Part shown: positions 1 to 9,072 of the stretch, in pieces | Layout of the letters: every line of letters begins with the position of its first letter | How positions within the stretch are numbered: the first letter of the stretch is position 1 | The notes under the pieces: model-generated | Databases searched by the model: none | What the model saw: the letters and a program-made list of their open reading frames with translations, nothing else | Told to the model about the DNA's origin: nothing | DNA from: Pseudomonas sp. B21-056 | GTDB lineage: Bacteria; Pseudomonadota; Gammaproteobacteria; Pseudomonadales; Pseudomonadaceae | DNA length: 64,000 nucleotides | Direction of reading: 5' to 3' | Assembly: GCF_026016325.1 (NCBI RefSeq) | Contig: NZ_CP087203.1 | Span: forward strand, 2,108,001 to 2,172,000 | Program-made: the position numbers and the translations under genes

Positions 1-550
1 CAGCAAAGCCGGCGTGCTTGAACGCGTCTTGCAGCAAATAGGCGCATCCCATCACGTTCGGCGCATGTTTGAGGACGTAGGTATTGCCGGCAATCAACGC
101 CGGAACGGCGCCGCGCAGCACCTGCCAGACGGGAAAGTTCCACGGCATCACGGCGAGAATCGGGCCCAGTGGACGATATTCAATTCGTGCCTTTGCGCCC
201 TCAACCTGTGTGGGTTCGGCGGTCAGCATGGCGGGGCCGTGTTCGGCGTACCACTCGCAGAGCTGCGCGCACTTTTCAATTTCACCGCGCGCCTGCGTGG
301 TGGGTTTGCCCATCTCTTGAGTGATCATCTTCGCCATCGCTTCTGCGTTGTCGCGTAATGCCCTGGCCAGAGCGATCAGCGCCTGCGCACGTTTTTCGAC
401 GGAGTGGCTACGCCAGATGGAAAACCCGGTAATAGCTCGTGACAGTGAAGCCTCCAGTTCAGGTGTGGAATCGAAGAGGTAGTGGCCGATCTGCTCACCA
501 TTGGCGGGGTTGATCGAAATGGCATGGGTAAGGCTGGAAACGTTAGTCAT
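1..550 (-). CDS. NAD(P)-dependent succinate-semialdehyde dehydrogenase-like aldehyde dehydrogenase (C-terminus beyond window)
   Basis: The first 183 residues are visible, starting MTNVSSLTHAISINPANGEQ; the remainder, including the catalytic Cys, lies left of the window. The segment has the family's N-terminal Rossmann part, with the MPWNFPVWQ motif and the cofactor-contacting KHAPN strand, as in YneI/Sad-type succinate-semialdehyde dehydrogenases. Such enzymes oxidise a semialdehyde to the acid. It is the last visible gene of the minus-strand operon and follows the CitE-like gene by 60 bp. Downstream of a TPP-dependent 2-oxoacid decarboxylase it would logically oxidise the semialdehyde product to a dicarboxylate. 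The family call is secure; the substrate is inferred. Confidence 0.9.
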   Translation of the reverse strand, partial: MTNVSSLTHAISINPANGEQIGHYLFDSTPELEASLSRAITGFSIWRSHSVEKRAQALIALARALRDNAEAMAKMITQEMGKPTTQARGEIEKCAQLCEWYAEHGPAMLTAEPTQVEGAKARIEYRPLGPILAVMPWNFPVWQVLRGAVPALIAGNTYVLKHAPNVMGCAYLLQDAFKHAGFA

Positions 551-610
551 GGCACCGTCCTGCGAGGTGGGAATGATTGCTCGGCTTCGTAGCAAACTGC
601 CGCCGCTGAA

Positions 611-1426
611 TCAGGTTGCGCGCGCCAGAATGGAGCGCGCGCGACCAATGACCGGTGCGTCGACCATTTGCCCATCCAGCACGAAGACGCCTTCACCTGA
701 GCTGGCGGCTTCGATAATGCGTTGCGCCCAGCGCAATTCCTCAGGGCTTGGTTCTAACGCCTGATGGATGATTGCCACCTGGCTCGGATGGATACATAAC
801 GCGCCACCAAACCCCATGTCGCGGGCAAACTGAACGGTGCTATGCAGGCCGACGGTGTCCTGTATGGAAGGAAACACGCCATCCAGCGCCGGAGCGAGGC
901 CGGCCACACGAGTCGCGAGCAGTACTGCGTATCGAGCGTGACTCAGGATCTCTTCGGCGGCATGGCTACCGGTGGTCAAGTTCAGGTCTAAGCCCAGATC
1001 GAGGCTTCCGAACGACAAGCGCTCAATACCCTGGGCCTGGGCAATCGCTTGGAGTTCGGCCAGGCCCTTGGCGCTTTCGATGATGGGCCAGATCGGCTTT
1101 TGGGTATTGGCAGCCGTGAGGACGTGCTCCGCGCTTTCTGCTTTGGGCAGCAAAACTCCGATCACGCCGGCGTGTCGTCGACAAAGCTCCAGATCTGCTA
1201 CGTGGGCCCAGTGATCCGGGGCATTCACTCGCACCAGAATCGGGGCGTCCGGATTGTCACTCAAGAAGCGCTCCAGGTTATCCCTGGCCTGTTCCTTGAG
1301 GTTTTCCTGCACGGCATCTTCCAGATCAACAATGACCCGGTCCGCACCGGTGGTGATGGCTTTGGGTATGCGCTCTGGACGAGTGGCCGGCACAAACAGG
1401 GCGGAGCGAACAATGGACGTATTCAT
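611..1426 (-). CDS. HpcH/HpaI-CitE family CoA-ester lyase (citramalyl/malyl-CoA lyase-like)
   Basis: A 271-residue TIM-barrel lyase of the CitE type. Family motifs visible are SALFVPATRPERI near the N-terminus, VIVDLEDAV, the PIIESAKG strand carrying the metal-binding Glu, and FGSLDLGLDL carrying the metal-binding Asp. CitE-like lyases cleave 3-hydroxyacyl-CoA thioesters such as malyl-CoA or citramalyl-CoA into acetyl-CoA plus a 2-oxoacid. The start overlaps the stop of the preceding MaoC-type hydratase gene by 4 bp, so the two are translationally coupled. A hydratase plus a CitE lyase is the core of the itaconate/mesaconate route, so citramalyl-CoA (giving pyruvate and acetyl-CoA) is the favoured substrate, by inference. 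Confidence 0.88.
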   Translation of the reverse strand: MNTSIVRSALFVPATRPERIPKAITTGADRVIVDLEDAVQENLKEQARDNLERFLSDNPDAPILVRVNAPDHWAHVADLELCRRHAGVIGVLLPKAESAEHVLTAANTQKPIWPIIESAKGLAELQAIAQAQGIERLSFGSLDLGLDLNLTTGSHAAEEILSHARYAVLLATRVAGLAPALDGVFPSIQDTVGLHSTVQFARDMGFGGALCIHPSQVAIIHQALEPSPEELRWAQRIIEAASSGEGVFVLDGQMVDAPVIGRARSILARAT

Positions 1427-2268
1427 GGTGTTTCTCCTGCGCTGAACTCGACTTCGCCGATCTGCGCTGCACCGTCCTGATTGCCTGCCCAGAGCTGTGC
1501 CTTGCCGCTATCTATCAGCCGTCCGCCGACTTCGAAAGGGTGAGGCGAAATCAAAGGCCGGACGCCACGGAAGGTGAAGCGCTTCAAGCGCACGTTCGGG
1601 TGCGCTTTGGTAAAGGCACGCAGATTCAGGGTGGCGATCAAAGGACCATGCACCACCAATCCCGGGTAACCTTCGGTCTCTGTGACGTATGGCCAGTCAT
1701 AGTGAATTCGATGGCCATTGAAGGTGACGGCGGAGTAGCGGAACAGCAGGGTCGCTGAGGGCTCGACCCGTGCCTGCCATTGGCTTTCAGGGAGTGCTTT
1801 GGTGTCGCTCAGTTTGGGAGGAGTGGGTTCACGGTAAACAATGTCCTGTTCATCTTGCAGGGCGCGTTGGCCGTCCTGGAAAAACTCATGGCGTACCGTG
1901 ACGAACAGTAAGGAACCCGTGCGACCGTGCTTCTCCTCGACGTTGAGAATGGTCGATACACAGGTTACTTCAGCCTCCACCTTTAACGGCTGGTAAAACT
2001 CAATTCTGCTTCCAGCCCACATACGATTGCGGTTATGGGCCGGCGGCAAAAAGCCCCCAAGCGCTGGATGGCCATCTGGTCCCAGTTCGCTGGCGCCCAC
2101 CGGCTCCTGAAAAAATGCCCAGTGCCACAGGGGCGGCAGCGGCTCACCAGGTTGTGGTGCCGACTCGCCCAATGTCGCGGCAATGCGTCTGACCAGAGTG
2201 AAACTGATCCGGTCCTGGCTTTCCTGACGTCGTCCAATCCAGGCGGAAAAATCGGAACTGCTGCTCAT
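1423..2268 (-). CDS. MaoC/HTD2-like double hot-dog hydratase (itaconyl-/mesaconyl-C4-CoA hydratase-like)
   Basis: A 281-residue double hot-dog protein. The N-terminal half carries PPLWHWAFF and the GGFLPP loop. The C-terminal half carries the hydratase signature FRYSAVTFNGHRIHYD, with the catalytic Asn/His region, followed by PGLVVHGPL. This layout fits FAS1-like dehydratase-domain proteins such as mesaconyl-C4-CoA hydratase and Pseudomonas itaconyl-CoA hydratase (family knowledge). It would add water to an enoyl-CoA to give a 3-hydroxyacyl-CoA for the CitE-like lyase, whose start it overlaps. It lies 25 bp after etfA in the same operon. Confidence 0.85.
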   Translation of the reverse strand: MSSSSDFSAWIGRRQESQDRISFTLVRRIAATLGESAPQPGEPLPPLWHWAFFQEPVGASELGPDGHPALGGFLPPAHNRNRMWAGSRIEFYQPLKVEAEVTCVSTILNVEEKHGRTGSLLFVTVRHEFFQDGQRALQDEQDIVYREPTPPKLSDTKALPESQWQARVEPSATLLFRYSAVTFNGHRIHYDWPYVTETEGYPGLVVHGPLIATLNLRAFTKAHPNVRLKRFTFRGVRPLISPHPFEVGGRLIDSGKAQLWAGNQDGAAQIGEVEFSAGETP

Positions 2269-2293
2269 ATTATTTGCTCCAACCGGTCAGTGA

Positions 2294-3238
2294 TCAGGCC
2301 AGGGCGGCCATTTCTGGAATTGCTTCAAAAAGATCCGCCACCAGGCCGTAATCGGCCACCTGGAAGATCGGCGCTTCTTCATCCTTGTTGATCGCAACGA
2401 TCACTTTGGAGTCCTTCATGCCGGCCAGGTGCTGGATCGCGCCGGAAATACCGACGGCGATGTACAGCTGTGGCGCGACGATCTTGCCGGTCTGACCGAC
2501 TTGCATGTCGTTGGGTACGAACCCTGCGTCGACCGCGGCGCGGGAAGCACCGACGGCAGCGCCCAGCTTGTCGGCCAGGGCGTACAGGTGTTTGAAGTTG
2601 TCGCCGTTCTGCATGCCGCGACCGCCGGAAACGACGATTTTGGCAGCGGTCAGTTCCGGGCGATCGGACTTGGCCAGTTCTTCGCCAACGAAACTCGAAG
2701 TGCCGGCGTTGTGCGCAGCAGCGACGGCTTCAACGGCAGCCGAACCGCCTTCAGCGGCAACCGGGTCGAAACCGGTGGCACGCACGGTGATCACTTTCAC
2801 TGCAGCGTTCGACTGAACGGTAGCGATGGCGTTACCGGCATAGATCGGGCGCTTGAAGGTGTCAGCGCTTTCTACCGAGATGATCTCGGAGATCTGGTCA
2901 ACGTCCAGCTGGGCAGCAACGCGCGGCAGGATGTTTTTGCCGTTGGAAGTCGCGGCAGCCAGGATGTGGCTGTAGCCCGCAGCCCCTGCTTCTTGGGCAA
3001 GAGCTGCAACCAGCGGCGCGACGTTTTCCGGCAGTTGGTGAGCGTAGGCGGCGTTGTCGGCCACCAGCACTTTCGCCACGCCAGCGATTTTCGCAGCGGC
3101 CTCAGCCACCGCGCCAACGTTCTGGCCAGCGACCAGGACGTGGATGTCGCCAGCGATTTTCGCAGCGGCAGCCACGGTGTTCATGGTGGCCGGGGCCAGC
3201 GCCTTGTTATCGTGTTCGGCGATTACGAGGATAGTCAT
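2294..3238 (-). CDS. etfA: Electron transfer flavoprotein, alpha subunit
   Basis: A 314-residue EtfA beginning [11 protein letters not shown]. The C-terminal FAD-binding domain shows [10 protein letters not shown], the [11 protein letters not shown] segment, the [24 protein letters not shown] block and [19 protein letters not shown], all standard for the alpha subunit. It pairs with EtfB, encoded 2 bp upstream, to carry electrons from acyl-CoA dehydrogenases to ETF:quinone oxidoreductase. Its place between the acyl-CoA dehydrogenase/CoA-transferase genes and the hydratase/lyase genes suggests it serves this pathway. It could instead be the genome's general ETF; copies elsewhere cannot be seen. 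Confidence 0.97.
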   Translation of the reverse strand: MTILVIAEHDNKALAPATMNTVAAAAKIAGDIHVLVAGQNVGAVAEAAAKIAGVAKVLVADNAAYAHQLPENVAPLVAALAQEAGAAGYSHILAAATSNGKNILPRVAAQLDVDQISEIISVESADTFKRPIYAGNAIATVQSNAAVKVITVRATGFDPVAAEGGSAAVEAVAAAHNAGTSSFVGEELAKSDRPELTAAKIVVSGGRGMQNGDNFKHLYALADKLGAAVGASRAAVDAGFVPNDMQVGQTGKIVAPQLYIAVGISGAIQHLAGMKDSKVIVAINKDEEAPIFQVADYGLVADLFEAIPEMAALA

Positions 3239-3240
3239 GA

Positions 3241-3990
3241 TCAGATCACCTTCGCTTCGTTTTTCAGTTTCTCGACCAGTTCAGCCACCGACTTGACCTT
3301 GATGCCCGCGCTGCGTGCAGCCGGCGCTTCGACTTTCAGGGTCTTGTTGGTGGAGGCGGTGGAAACGCCCAAAGCGTCAGGCGTCAGCACTTCAAGCGGC
3401 TTCTTCTTGGCTTTCATGATGTTTGGCAGGGACGCGTAGCGCGGCTCGTTCAAACGCAGGTCGGTGGTGACGATAGCTGGCAGTTTCAGGGAAACGGTCT
3501 GCGCGCCGCCGTCGATTTCACGAGTCACGGCAACGCTGTTGCCAGACACTTCGACTTTCGAAGCGAAGGTGCCCTGACCGTAGCCGCTCAATGCAGCGAG
3601 CATCTGGCCAGTCTGGTTGTTGTCGCTGTCGATCGCTTGTTTGCCCAGGATCACCAACTGAGGCTGTTCCTTGTCGACAACAGCTTTCAACAGTTTGGCA
3701 ACGGCCAGAGAAGTCAGCTCTTCAGCGGATTCGACGAGGATGGCGCGATCGGCACCCAGCGCCAGCGCAGTGCGCAGTTGCTCCTGGGCGGTGGTCGGGC
3801 CGATGGAGACGACGACGATTTCAGTCGCCACGCCTTTTTCTTTCAGGCGTACGGCTTCTTCCACGGCGATTTCGCAGAAAGGGTTCATCGACATCTTGAC
3901 GTTGGCGAGGTCGACGCCGGAATTGTCCGCCTTGACGCGAACCTTGACGTTGTAGTCGACCACACGTTTCACAGCTACCAGGATTTTCAT
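3241..3990 (-). CDS. etfB: Electron transfer flavoprotein, beta subunit
   Basis: A 249-residue EtfB starting [17 protein letters not shown]. It has the AMP-binding core ([42 protein letters not shown]) and the recognition-loop segment [19 protein letters not shown] that docks on partner dehydrogenases. Length and motifs are typical. It lies 63 bp downstream of the CaiB/BaiF CoA-transferase gene and 2 bp before etfA, so the two ETF subunits are surely co-transcribed. It would receive electrons from the acyl-CoA dehydrogenase encoded two genes upstream. Confidence 0.97.
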   Translation of the reverse strand: MKILVAVKRVVDYNVKVRVKADNSGVDLANVKMSMNPFCEIAVEEAVRLKEKGVATEIVVVSIGPTTAQEQLRTALALGADRAILVESAEELTSLAVAKLLKAVVDKEQPQLVILGKQAIDSDNNQTGQMLAALSGYGQGTFASKVEVSGNSVAVTREIDGGAQTVSLKLPAIVTTDLRLNEPRYASLPNIMKAKKKPLEVLTPDALGVSTASTNKTLKVEAPAARSAGIKVKSVAELVEKLKNEAKVI

Positions 3991-4053
3991 TGGGCAGTGT
4001 TCTCTCGAAAAACTTTGATCGTTGCAGGCAGGTTTTTTGTTTTCAGATCAAGG

Positions 4054-5256
4054 CTAAATCGCCCCGGCTGCGCGCATTTGTTCAATACGGTCTGTACCCA
4101 GCCCCAGTTCCCTGAGCACCTGTTCGGTGTGCTGACCGAGGCCCGGTACGGCATCCATACGTGGCTCGAACGCGCTGTTGCTGCCGGGAGGTATCAAGCT
4201 CGGAACGGTGCCGGCGGAGGTTTCGACTTCCCGCCAGCGGTCACGTGCCTGAAGTTGCGGATGGTCCCAAACACCTTGCATGTCATTGACCCGAGCATTA
4301 GCTATTTGCGCATGCTCCAACCGATCAAACACGGCATCGAAATTGAGTGTGGAGAACGATTCAACGATGAATGCCCGCAACGCTTGACGGTTATCGACGC
4401 GCTTGTAGTTGGCAGAGAAACGTTCGTCTTTCGCCAGTTCAGGAGTAAGCAGTACCTTGTCGCAAAATAGCTGCCACTCTCGCTCGTTCTGCAAACCCAG
4501 CATCACTGTCGTGCCGTCACCGATGGGGAAGGGACCATACGGGTAGATCGTGGCGTGCGCGGCGCCGGCGCGAGGGGGAGGTGTAGCGCCATCGTAGGCG
4601 TAGTACATCGGGTAGTTCATCCACTCGACCAGGCTTTCCAGCATGGACACATCGAGGTGGCTTCCTTCGCCAGTGCGTCCACGCAACAGCAAGGCAGACA
4701 GAATTCCGGTGTAGGCGTACATACCGGCCGCGATGTCAGCAATCGAACAACCGGCCTTGGCCATTTCTTCCTCACCCGGTCCGCCGGTGACCGATAGGAA
4801 TCCTCCTTCGCTCTGGATCAACAGGTCATAGGCTTTTTTCTTTTCATAGGGACCGCCTGCGCCGTAGCCTGAAATGTCACAGACAATCAGGCGTGGAAAT
4901 CGCTGATGCAATGCCTCAAATGAAAGTCCCATTCGTGCTGCTGCACCCGGTGCCAGGTTCTGCACCAGGACATCGGCGGTGGCCAGCAAACTGTCCAGCA
5001 CCTCGGTGGCCGAATTTTGTTTCAAGTCGAGGGTCAGGCTTTCTTTCGAGCGATTGGTCCAGACGAAGTGCGAGGCGAGACCGTTGACGCGTTGGTCGTA
5101 ACCTCTGGCGAAGTCACCCGTGCCTGGGCGTTCGACCTTGATGACACGCGCACCAAGGTCGGCCAATTGTCGGGTGCAGAAGGGCGCTGCAATCGCATGT
5201 TCAAGGCTGACGACGGTAATGCCATCAAGCGGACGGATGCCTTTGGGTTGGCTCAT
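4054..5256 (-). CDS. CaiB/BaiF family (class III) CoA-transferase
   Basis: A 400-residue formyl-CoA transferase-fold protein. Visible family blocks are ITVVSLEHAIAAPFCTRQLADLGARVIKVERPGTGDFAR, DVLVQNLAPGAAARMGL, SGYG.GGPY, and the IADIAAGMYAYTGILSALL segment carrying the catalytic Asp. I chose the ATG at 5256 over one seven codons upstream because AGAGAG sits just before it and the protein then begins MSQPKGIRPLDG. Class III CoA-transferases activate a carboxylate using an acyl-CoA donor such as succinyl-CoA. Followed by an acyl-CoA dehydrogenase, hydratase and lyase, it probably activates the dicarboxylate made by the pathway; itaconate and mesaconate CoA-transferases belong to this family. 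Confidence 0.92.
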   Translation of the reverse strand: MSQPKGIRPLDGITVVSLEHAIAAPFCTRQLADLGARVIKVERPGTGDFARGYDQRVNGLASHFVWTNRSKESLTLDLKQNSATEVLDSLLATADVLVQNLAPGAAARMGLSFEALHQRFPRLIVCDISGYGAGGPYEKKKAYDLLIQSEGGFLSVTGGPGEEEMAKAGCSIADIAAGMYAYTGILSALLLRGRTGEGSHLDVSMLESLVEWMNYPMYYAYDGATPPPRAGAAHATIYPYGPFPIGDGTTVMLGLQNEREWQLFCDKVLLTPELAKDERFSANYKRVDNRQALRAFIVESFSTLNFDAVFDRLEHAQIANARVNDMQGVWDHPQLQARDRWREVETSAGTVPSLIPPGSNSAFEPRMDAVPGLGQHTEQVLRELGLGTDRIEQMRAAGAI

Positions 5257-5330
5257 GATTATTATCTCTCTTGTCATGGCTCCCCAGTCGCGCCTGCTTG
5301 GGCCGACGCGCTGGGCTATACGCTTATCCT

Positions 5331-6494
5331 TTAGAAGGAGCGCGGCAGTTCGAGTAGGTGTTCGGCAACGTACGACAGGATCAGGTTGGTGGAGATGGGA
5401 GCAACCTGATACAGGCGGGTTTCACGGAATTTGCGCTCGACGTCGTACTCGCAGGCAAAACCAAAACCGCCGTGGGTCTGCAAGCACGCATTGGCGGCTT
5501 CCCAAGAGGCTTTCGCCGCCAGATATTTGGCCATGTTGGCGCTGGCCCCGGCGTTGATACCGCTGTCGTATTCCTCGCAAGCACGCCAGCGCATCAGGTC
5601 AGCCGCTTCGATTTCAATGTGTGCTTCAGCGATGGGGAACTGAACGCCTTGGTTCTGCCCGATAGGGCGACCGAACACGACGCGATCACGCGCATAGGCG
5701 CTGGCCTTTTCGATAAACCAGCGACCGTCACCGATGCATTCGGCGGCGATCAGGGTGCGTTCGGCATTCAGTCCATCGAGGATGTAGCGGAAGCCTTTGC
5801 CTTCCTCACCGATCAAACTGTCTGCGGGGATTTCCAGGTTGTCGAAGAACAACTCGTTGGTTTCGTGGTTGACCATGTTAGCGATAGGCTGCACGGTCAG
5901 CCCGTTACCGATGGCTTCGCGCAGGTCCACGAGGAAGATCGACATGCCTTCGGATTTTTTCTTAACATCGTCCAACGGCGTGGTCCGCGCCAGCAAGATC
6001 ATCAGGTCGGAATGCTGGACGCGTGAGATCCACACCTTCTGCCCGTTGATCACGTACTTGTCACCTTTACGCACGGCGGTGGTCTTTATCTTTGTGGTGT
6101 CGGTACCAGTAGTGGGCTCGGTGACGCCCATCGATTGCAGGCGCAATTCACCGCTGGCCAGTTTCGGCAGGTAGTAGCTTTTCTGCGCCTCGCTGCCGTG
6201 TCGTAGCAGGGTGAACATGTTGTACATCTGCCCGTGGACGGTGCCGGAGTTGCCGCCGCAACGGTTCACTTCTTCAAGGATCACCGAGGCCTCGGCCAGC
6301 CCGAGGCCGGATCCGCCGTACTCGACAGGAATCATCGCCGCCAGCCAGCCGGCATCGGTCAGGGCCTTGACGAAGGTTTCCGGAAAGCCTTTTTCTTCGT
6401 CGACTTTGCGCCAGTAAGCCGCATCGAATTCAGCGCACAGGGCACGCACGCCCTCGCGGATGGCATTGAGTTCTTCAGAGTTACGGTCAGTCAT
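5331..6494 (-). CDS. Acyl-CoA dehydrogenase
   Basis: A 387-residue FAD-dependent acyl-CoA dehydrogenase. Motifs include AAMIPVEYGGSGLGLAEASVILEE, the FAD-contacting QSMGVTEPTTGTDTT (family consensus A.TEP.AGSD), VINGQKVWISR, and the C-terminal FGFACEYDVERKFRETRLYQVAPISTNL region. The start at 6494 is preceded by a near-perfect GAGGAG ribosome site; the ATG 22 codons upstream has none. It would introduce a C2-C3 double bond, passing electrons to EtfBA encoded in the same operon. With the neighbouring hydratase/lyase genes a methylsuccinyl-CoA-type substrate is plausible, but this is inference. Confidence 0.94.
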   Translation of the reverse strand: MTDRNSEELNAIREGVRALCAEFDAAYWRKVDEEKGFPETFVKALTDAGWLAAMIPVEYGGSGLGLAEASVILEEVNRCGGNSGTVHGQMYNMFTLLRHGSEAQKSYYLPKLASGELRLQSMGVTEPTTGTDTTKIKTTAVRKGDKYVINGQKVWISRVQHSDLMILLARTTPLDDVKKKSEGMSIFLVDLREAIGNGLTVQPIANMVNHETNELFFDNLEIPADSLIGEEGKGFRYILDGLNAERTLIAAECIGDGRWFIEKASAYARDRVVFGRPIGQNQGVQFPIAEAHIEIEAADLMRWRACEEYDSGINAGASANMAKYLAAKASWEAANACLQTHGGFGFACEYDVERKFRETRLYQVAPISTNLILSYVAEHLLELPRSF

Positions 6495-6560
6495 TATTAT
6501 TCTCCTCAACGCGTCACGCACGGCATCTGCCCTGCGTGACCGGGTCCGGGCAAAGAGCAA

Positions 6561-7157
6561 TCAGATCGGGTTGAAACCCAAGGCGGCACGAAAGCGATTC
6601 TTGACGTAATGACCATCGCGCGGTGGCAGCACCCGTGACGGGTTTTCCGCTTTGATCTTTATCGTCGCGAGCTTGACGCCGTCGCGGCTCGCAAAGCGCT
6701 CGCGCAGGTCATGTACGCCTTCCATGTCGCGGATTTCATCGGTCCAACTGAAGCCGCAAGTCTTCGCCACCTGGTCCAGGGAAATACCAAAACCGGCGTG
6801 GCTGACTTGCATGCCGGTTTCACCAAAGTGACCGTTATCCAGCACCGCGATGGTCAGGTTGGCGGGCTTTTGCAGTGCTACCGTGGCCAGTGCACCGAAG
6901 CCCATGAGCAACTCGCCGTCACCGGTGACTACCACCACCGATTTGTCTGGCTGCGCATTTGCCAGGCCCAGACCCACAGTGATCGCGCTGCCCATGGCAG
7001 CCCACAGGTAATAATTCAGATCATTGTCACCGGCAGCCATGACGTCGTAGGACGCCGAACCGAGACCCGTCACGACCAGCACGTCTTTGCGGTCGGCCAG
7101 CAAGGCCTTGACCACTTCGCGGCGGCACAGAGTGTGGTTTGCGCTTACTTGACCCAT
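6561..7157 (-). CDS. TPP-dependent decarboxylase, TPP-binding subunit (ComE / sulfopyruvate decarboxylase beta-like)
   Basis: A 198-residue protein that is a stand-alone TPP-binding half of a ThDP enzyme. The diphosphate/Mg signature GDGELLMG is followed about 25 residues later by the expected Asn in LDNGHFGETG. Size and organisation match the beta subunits of sulfopyruvate and phosphonopyruvate decarboxylases. The start overlaps the end of the PYR-domain gene by 13 bp, so the two halves are translationally coupled. The complex should decarboxylate a 2-oxoacid to an aldehyde. Nothing nearby points to sulfonates or phosphonates, so a 2-oxo-dicarboxylate made by the adjacent aminotransferase is more likely (inference). 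Confidence 0.88.
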   Translation of the reverse strand: MGQVSANHTLCRREVVKALLADRKDVLVVTGLGSASYDVMAAGDNDLNYYLWAAMGSAITVGLGLANAQPDKSVVVVTGDGELLMGFGALATVALQKPANLTIAVLDNGHFGETGMQVSHAGFGISLDQVAKTCGFSWTDEIRDMEGVHDLRERFASRDGVKLATIKIKAENPSRVLPPRDGHYVKNRFRAALGFNPI

Positions 7158-7684
7158 TTCTTTTCTCCAATCAGGCGCTGACCGAGCAGCAGGGCAGTGG
7201 ACGAATCACCGTTGAAGGCCATGGTCGCGGCACCGTGCAGCAGCGGGGCAACGTCTTCCGGGACGTCCGCGCGCCAGGTCATTACTTTCATCAGATTCAG
7301 GGAGGCTTCTGTGGCCTGGCCCATCGGGTTCTGCCACGCGTTGAATTCGGCCCAGTCGCCGCGCATGGTGACCACCATCAACAGCGGAAAGCCGGCACAG
7401 ACTTGAAGTGCCAGGGTATTGATGCAGTTACCGACGCCGCTGGACTGCATCAAGAGAGCGCCGCGCTCGCCGCCAAGCCATGCGCCGGCGAGATAGCCGA
7501 TGCCTTCTTCTTCGGTGGTGAGGACAACGGCCTTGATGTCCGGGTCTGCATACGACATACGGATCGCCGCCGAGTGGCCTGCATCCGGTACGAAGACCAC
7601 GTGTTTGACGTCGTGGGCCTTGAGCACGCGAAACACGTCCTCCTGCCAATCCTGTCCCACGGTGTGTTCAGCTTCTGTTGACAT
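7145..7684 (-). CDS. TPP-dependent decarboxylase, PYR subunit (ComD / sulfopyruvate decarboxylase alpha-like)
   Basis: A 179-residue protein equal to the N-terminal PYR domain of ThDP enzymes. The FVPDAGH turn and the activating Glu in TTEEEGIGYLAGAWLGG are visible, followed by LLMQSSGVGNCINTL. It overlaps the TPP-binding partner by 13 bp. In split decarboxylases of this kind the active site forms at the interface of the two subunits. The gene starts 173 bp downstream of the aminotransferase gene, a gap that contains a stem-loop (see 7803-7841). Function as one half of a 2-oxoacid decarboxylase is well supported; the substrate is not. Confidence 0.88.
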   Translation of the reverse strand: MSTEAEHTVGQDWQEDVFRVLKAHDVKHVVFVPDAGHSAAIRMSYADPDIKAVVLTTEEEGIGYLAGAWLGGERGALLMQSSGVGNCINTLALQVCAGFPLLMVVTMRGDWAEFNAWQNPMGQATEASLNLMKVMTWRADVPEDVAPLLHGAATMAFNGDSSTALLLGQRLIGEKKWVK

Positions 7685-7802
7685 GCCAATCTCCCAAGCA
7701 GTGCTGCTTTTGTGTTTTTACACATTCTGGGAGTGCTGGGAGCGGACTACGACTACCGTTTTTGTCTTTGAGATATGCCCATTTTGTATAGCAGGTAGGG
7801 TG

Positions 7803-7841
7803 AATGCGTGGCCTGCCGGGCAACGGCGATAGCCACGCATT
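7803..7841 (-). terminator. Stem-loop in the 173-bp gap after the aminotransferase gene
   Basis: A perfect 10-bp stem (AATGCGTGGC / GCCACGCATT) encloses a 19-nt loop just downstream of the aminotransferase stop on the minus strand. No T-run follows, so a clean intrinsic terminator is unlikely; a processing or partial attenuation site fits better. The rest of the gap (7685-7857) has no other feature I can support. Confidence 0.4.
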
Positions 7842-7857
7842 ATGGGAAGGGAAATGA

Positions 7858-9072
7858 TTAACGCACAGAGGTGCAGAACGTACGGATCCCCTCGCAAGCC
7901 CGGCGCAATGAAGCGTCATCCAGGGCGTAGGCAATGCGTATGTAGGGGCCAAGTCCAAAAGCGCTGCCATGCACTACGGCGACATCCGCTTCGTCGAGCA
8001 GCGCATGCGCGACATCTTCGTCGGTGTGCAGTACTCGGCCACCCGCAGAGGTACGCCCGATCAATCCGGCACAGGACGCGAACGCGTAGAACGCCCCGGC
8101 TGGACTGACGCATTCAAGGCCTGGGGTGTCGTTCAGCAGCGCCACCATCAAATCGCGACGACTCTGGAATGCCACCCGGCTTTCACGGATGAAATCCTTG
8201 GGACCTTCCAGTGCCGCGAGCGCAGCCTGTTGTGACACAGAGCTGGCGCCAGAGGTTTGCTGACCTTGCAGTTTTTCCATGGCTTCCAGCAACCAGCGCG
8301 GCCCTGTGGCGAAACCGATTCGCCAGCCGGTCATGGCATAGGCCTTGGACACACCGTTCATGGTCAGGGTGCGAGGTGCCAGTCGTGGTTCAACCTGGGC
8401 CAGGGTGTAGAACGCTTGATCATCAAAAATCAGATGCTCGTAGATGTCATCGGCCAGAATCAGCACGTGAGGGTGAGCCAACAACACCTCAGCCAAGGCG
8501 TGCAGTTCTTCCCGGCTATACACCGCGCCGGTCGGGTTGGACGGCGAATTGAGGATCAACCAGCGGGTCTGCGGTGTGATCGCGGCGGCCAGCGCCGAGG
8601 GCGTCAGCTTGAAGCCAGTGTCGGCGTCGCAAGTAACGATTCGGGCTTCACCGCCACGCAATTGAACCATCTCCGGGTAACTGACCCAGTACGGCGCCGG
8701 CACGATAACTTCGTCACCCTCATTGAGGGTCGCGGCCAAGGCGTTGTAGATCACCTGTTTGCCACCGTTGCAGACAAGGGTGTCTTGCCAGGCCACGTCC
8801 AGACCGTTCTCACGACGGAACTTGGCGGCCACTGCTTCTCGCAGTGAACGTACACCGGCGACCTGGGTGTAGCGGGTGTGGCCGTGTTCAATGGCATGAA
8901 TGGCTGCTTCACGCACATGCTTGGGCGTATCGAAATCCGGCTCGCCGGCACACAGCGAAATAATTTTCGCGCCTTGCGCCCGGCGCTCTGCCACCCGATC
9001 CATTATTCGGTAAGTCGCGGACGGTTGCGCATTGGCAAGACGCTGATTCAGACGTTGGATATCGGCGCTCAT
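7858..9072 (-). CDS. Class I/II PLP-dependent aminotransferase (AspC-like fold type I)
   Basis: A 404-residue aminotransferase beginning MSADIQRLNQRLANAQPS. Clear class I motifs are ISLCAGEPDFDTP, GHTRYTQVAGVRSLREA, LNSPSNPTG, the ADDIYE Asp/Tyr pair and SKAYAMTGWRIG with the PLP-binding Lys. The ATG at 9072 is preferred over one five codons upstream because GGAGAA precedes it at good spacing; it overlaps the RraA gene stop by 4 bp. It would transaminate an amino acid to the 2-oxoacid used by the TPP decarboxylase encoded next. Many Ib-subgroup enzymes act on aspartate, glutamate or related dicarboxylic amino acids. Confidence 0.93.
   Translation of the reverse strand: MSADIQRLNQRLANAQPSATYRIMDRVAERRAQGAKIISLCAGEPDFDTPKHVREAAIHAIEHGHTRYTQVAGVRSLREAVAAKFRRENGLDVAWQDTLVCNGGKQVIYNALAATLNEGDEVIVPAPYWVSYPEMVQLRGGEARIVTCDADTGFKLTPSALAAAITPQTRWLILNSPSNPTGAVYSREELHALAEVLLAHPHVLILADDIYEHLIFDDQAFYTLAQVEPRLAPRTLTMNGVSKAYAMTGWRIGFATGPRWLLEAMEKLQGQQTSGASSVSQQAALAALEGPKDFIRESRVAFQSRRDLMVALLNDTPGLECVSPAGAFYAFASCAGLIGRTSAGGRVLHTDEDVAHALLDEADVAVVHGSAFGLGPYIRIAYALDDASLRRACEGIRTFCTSVR

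Noticed and set aside
7700..7745. AAGCA-GTGC-TGCTT followed by Ts as a plus-strand terminator
   Set aside because: The stem is only 5 bp and no plus-strand gene ends there.
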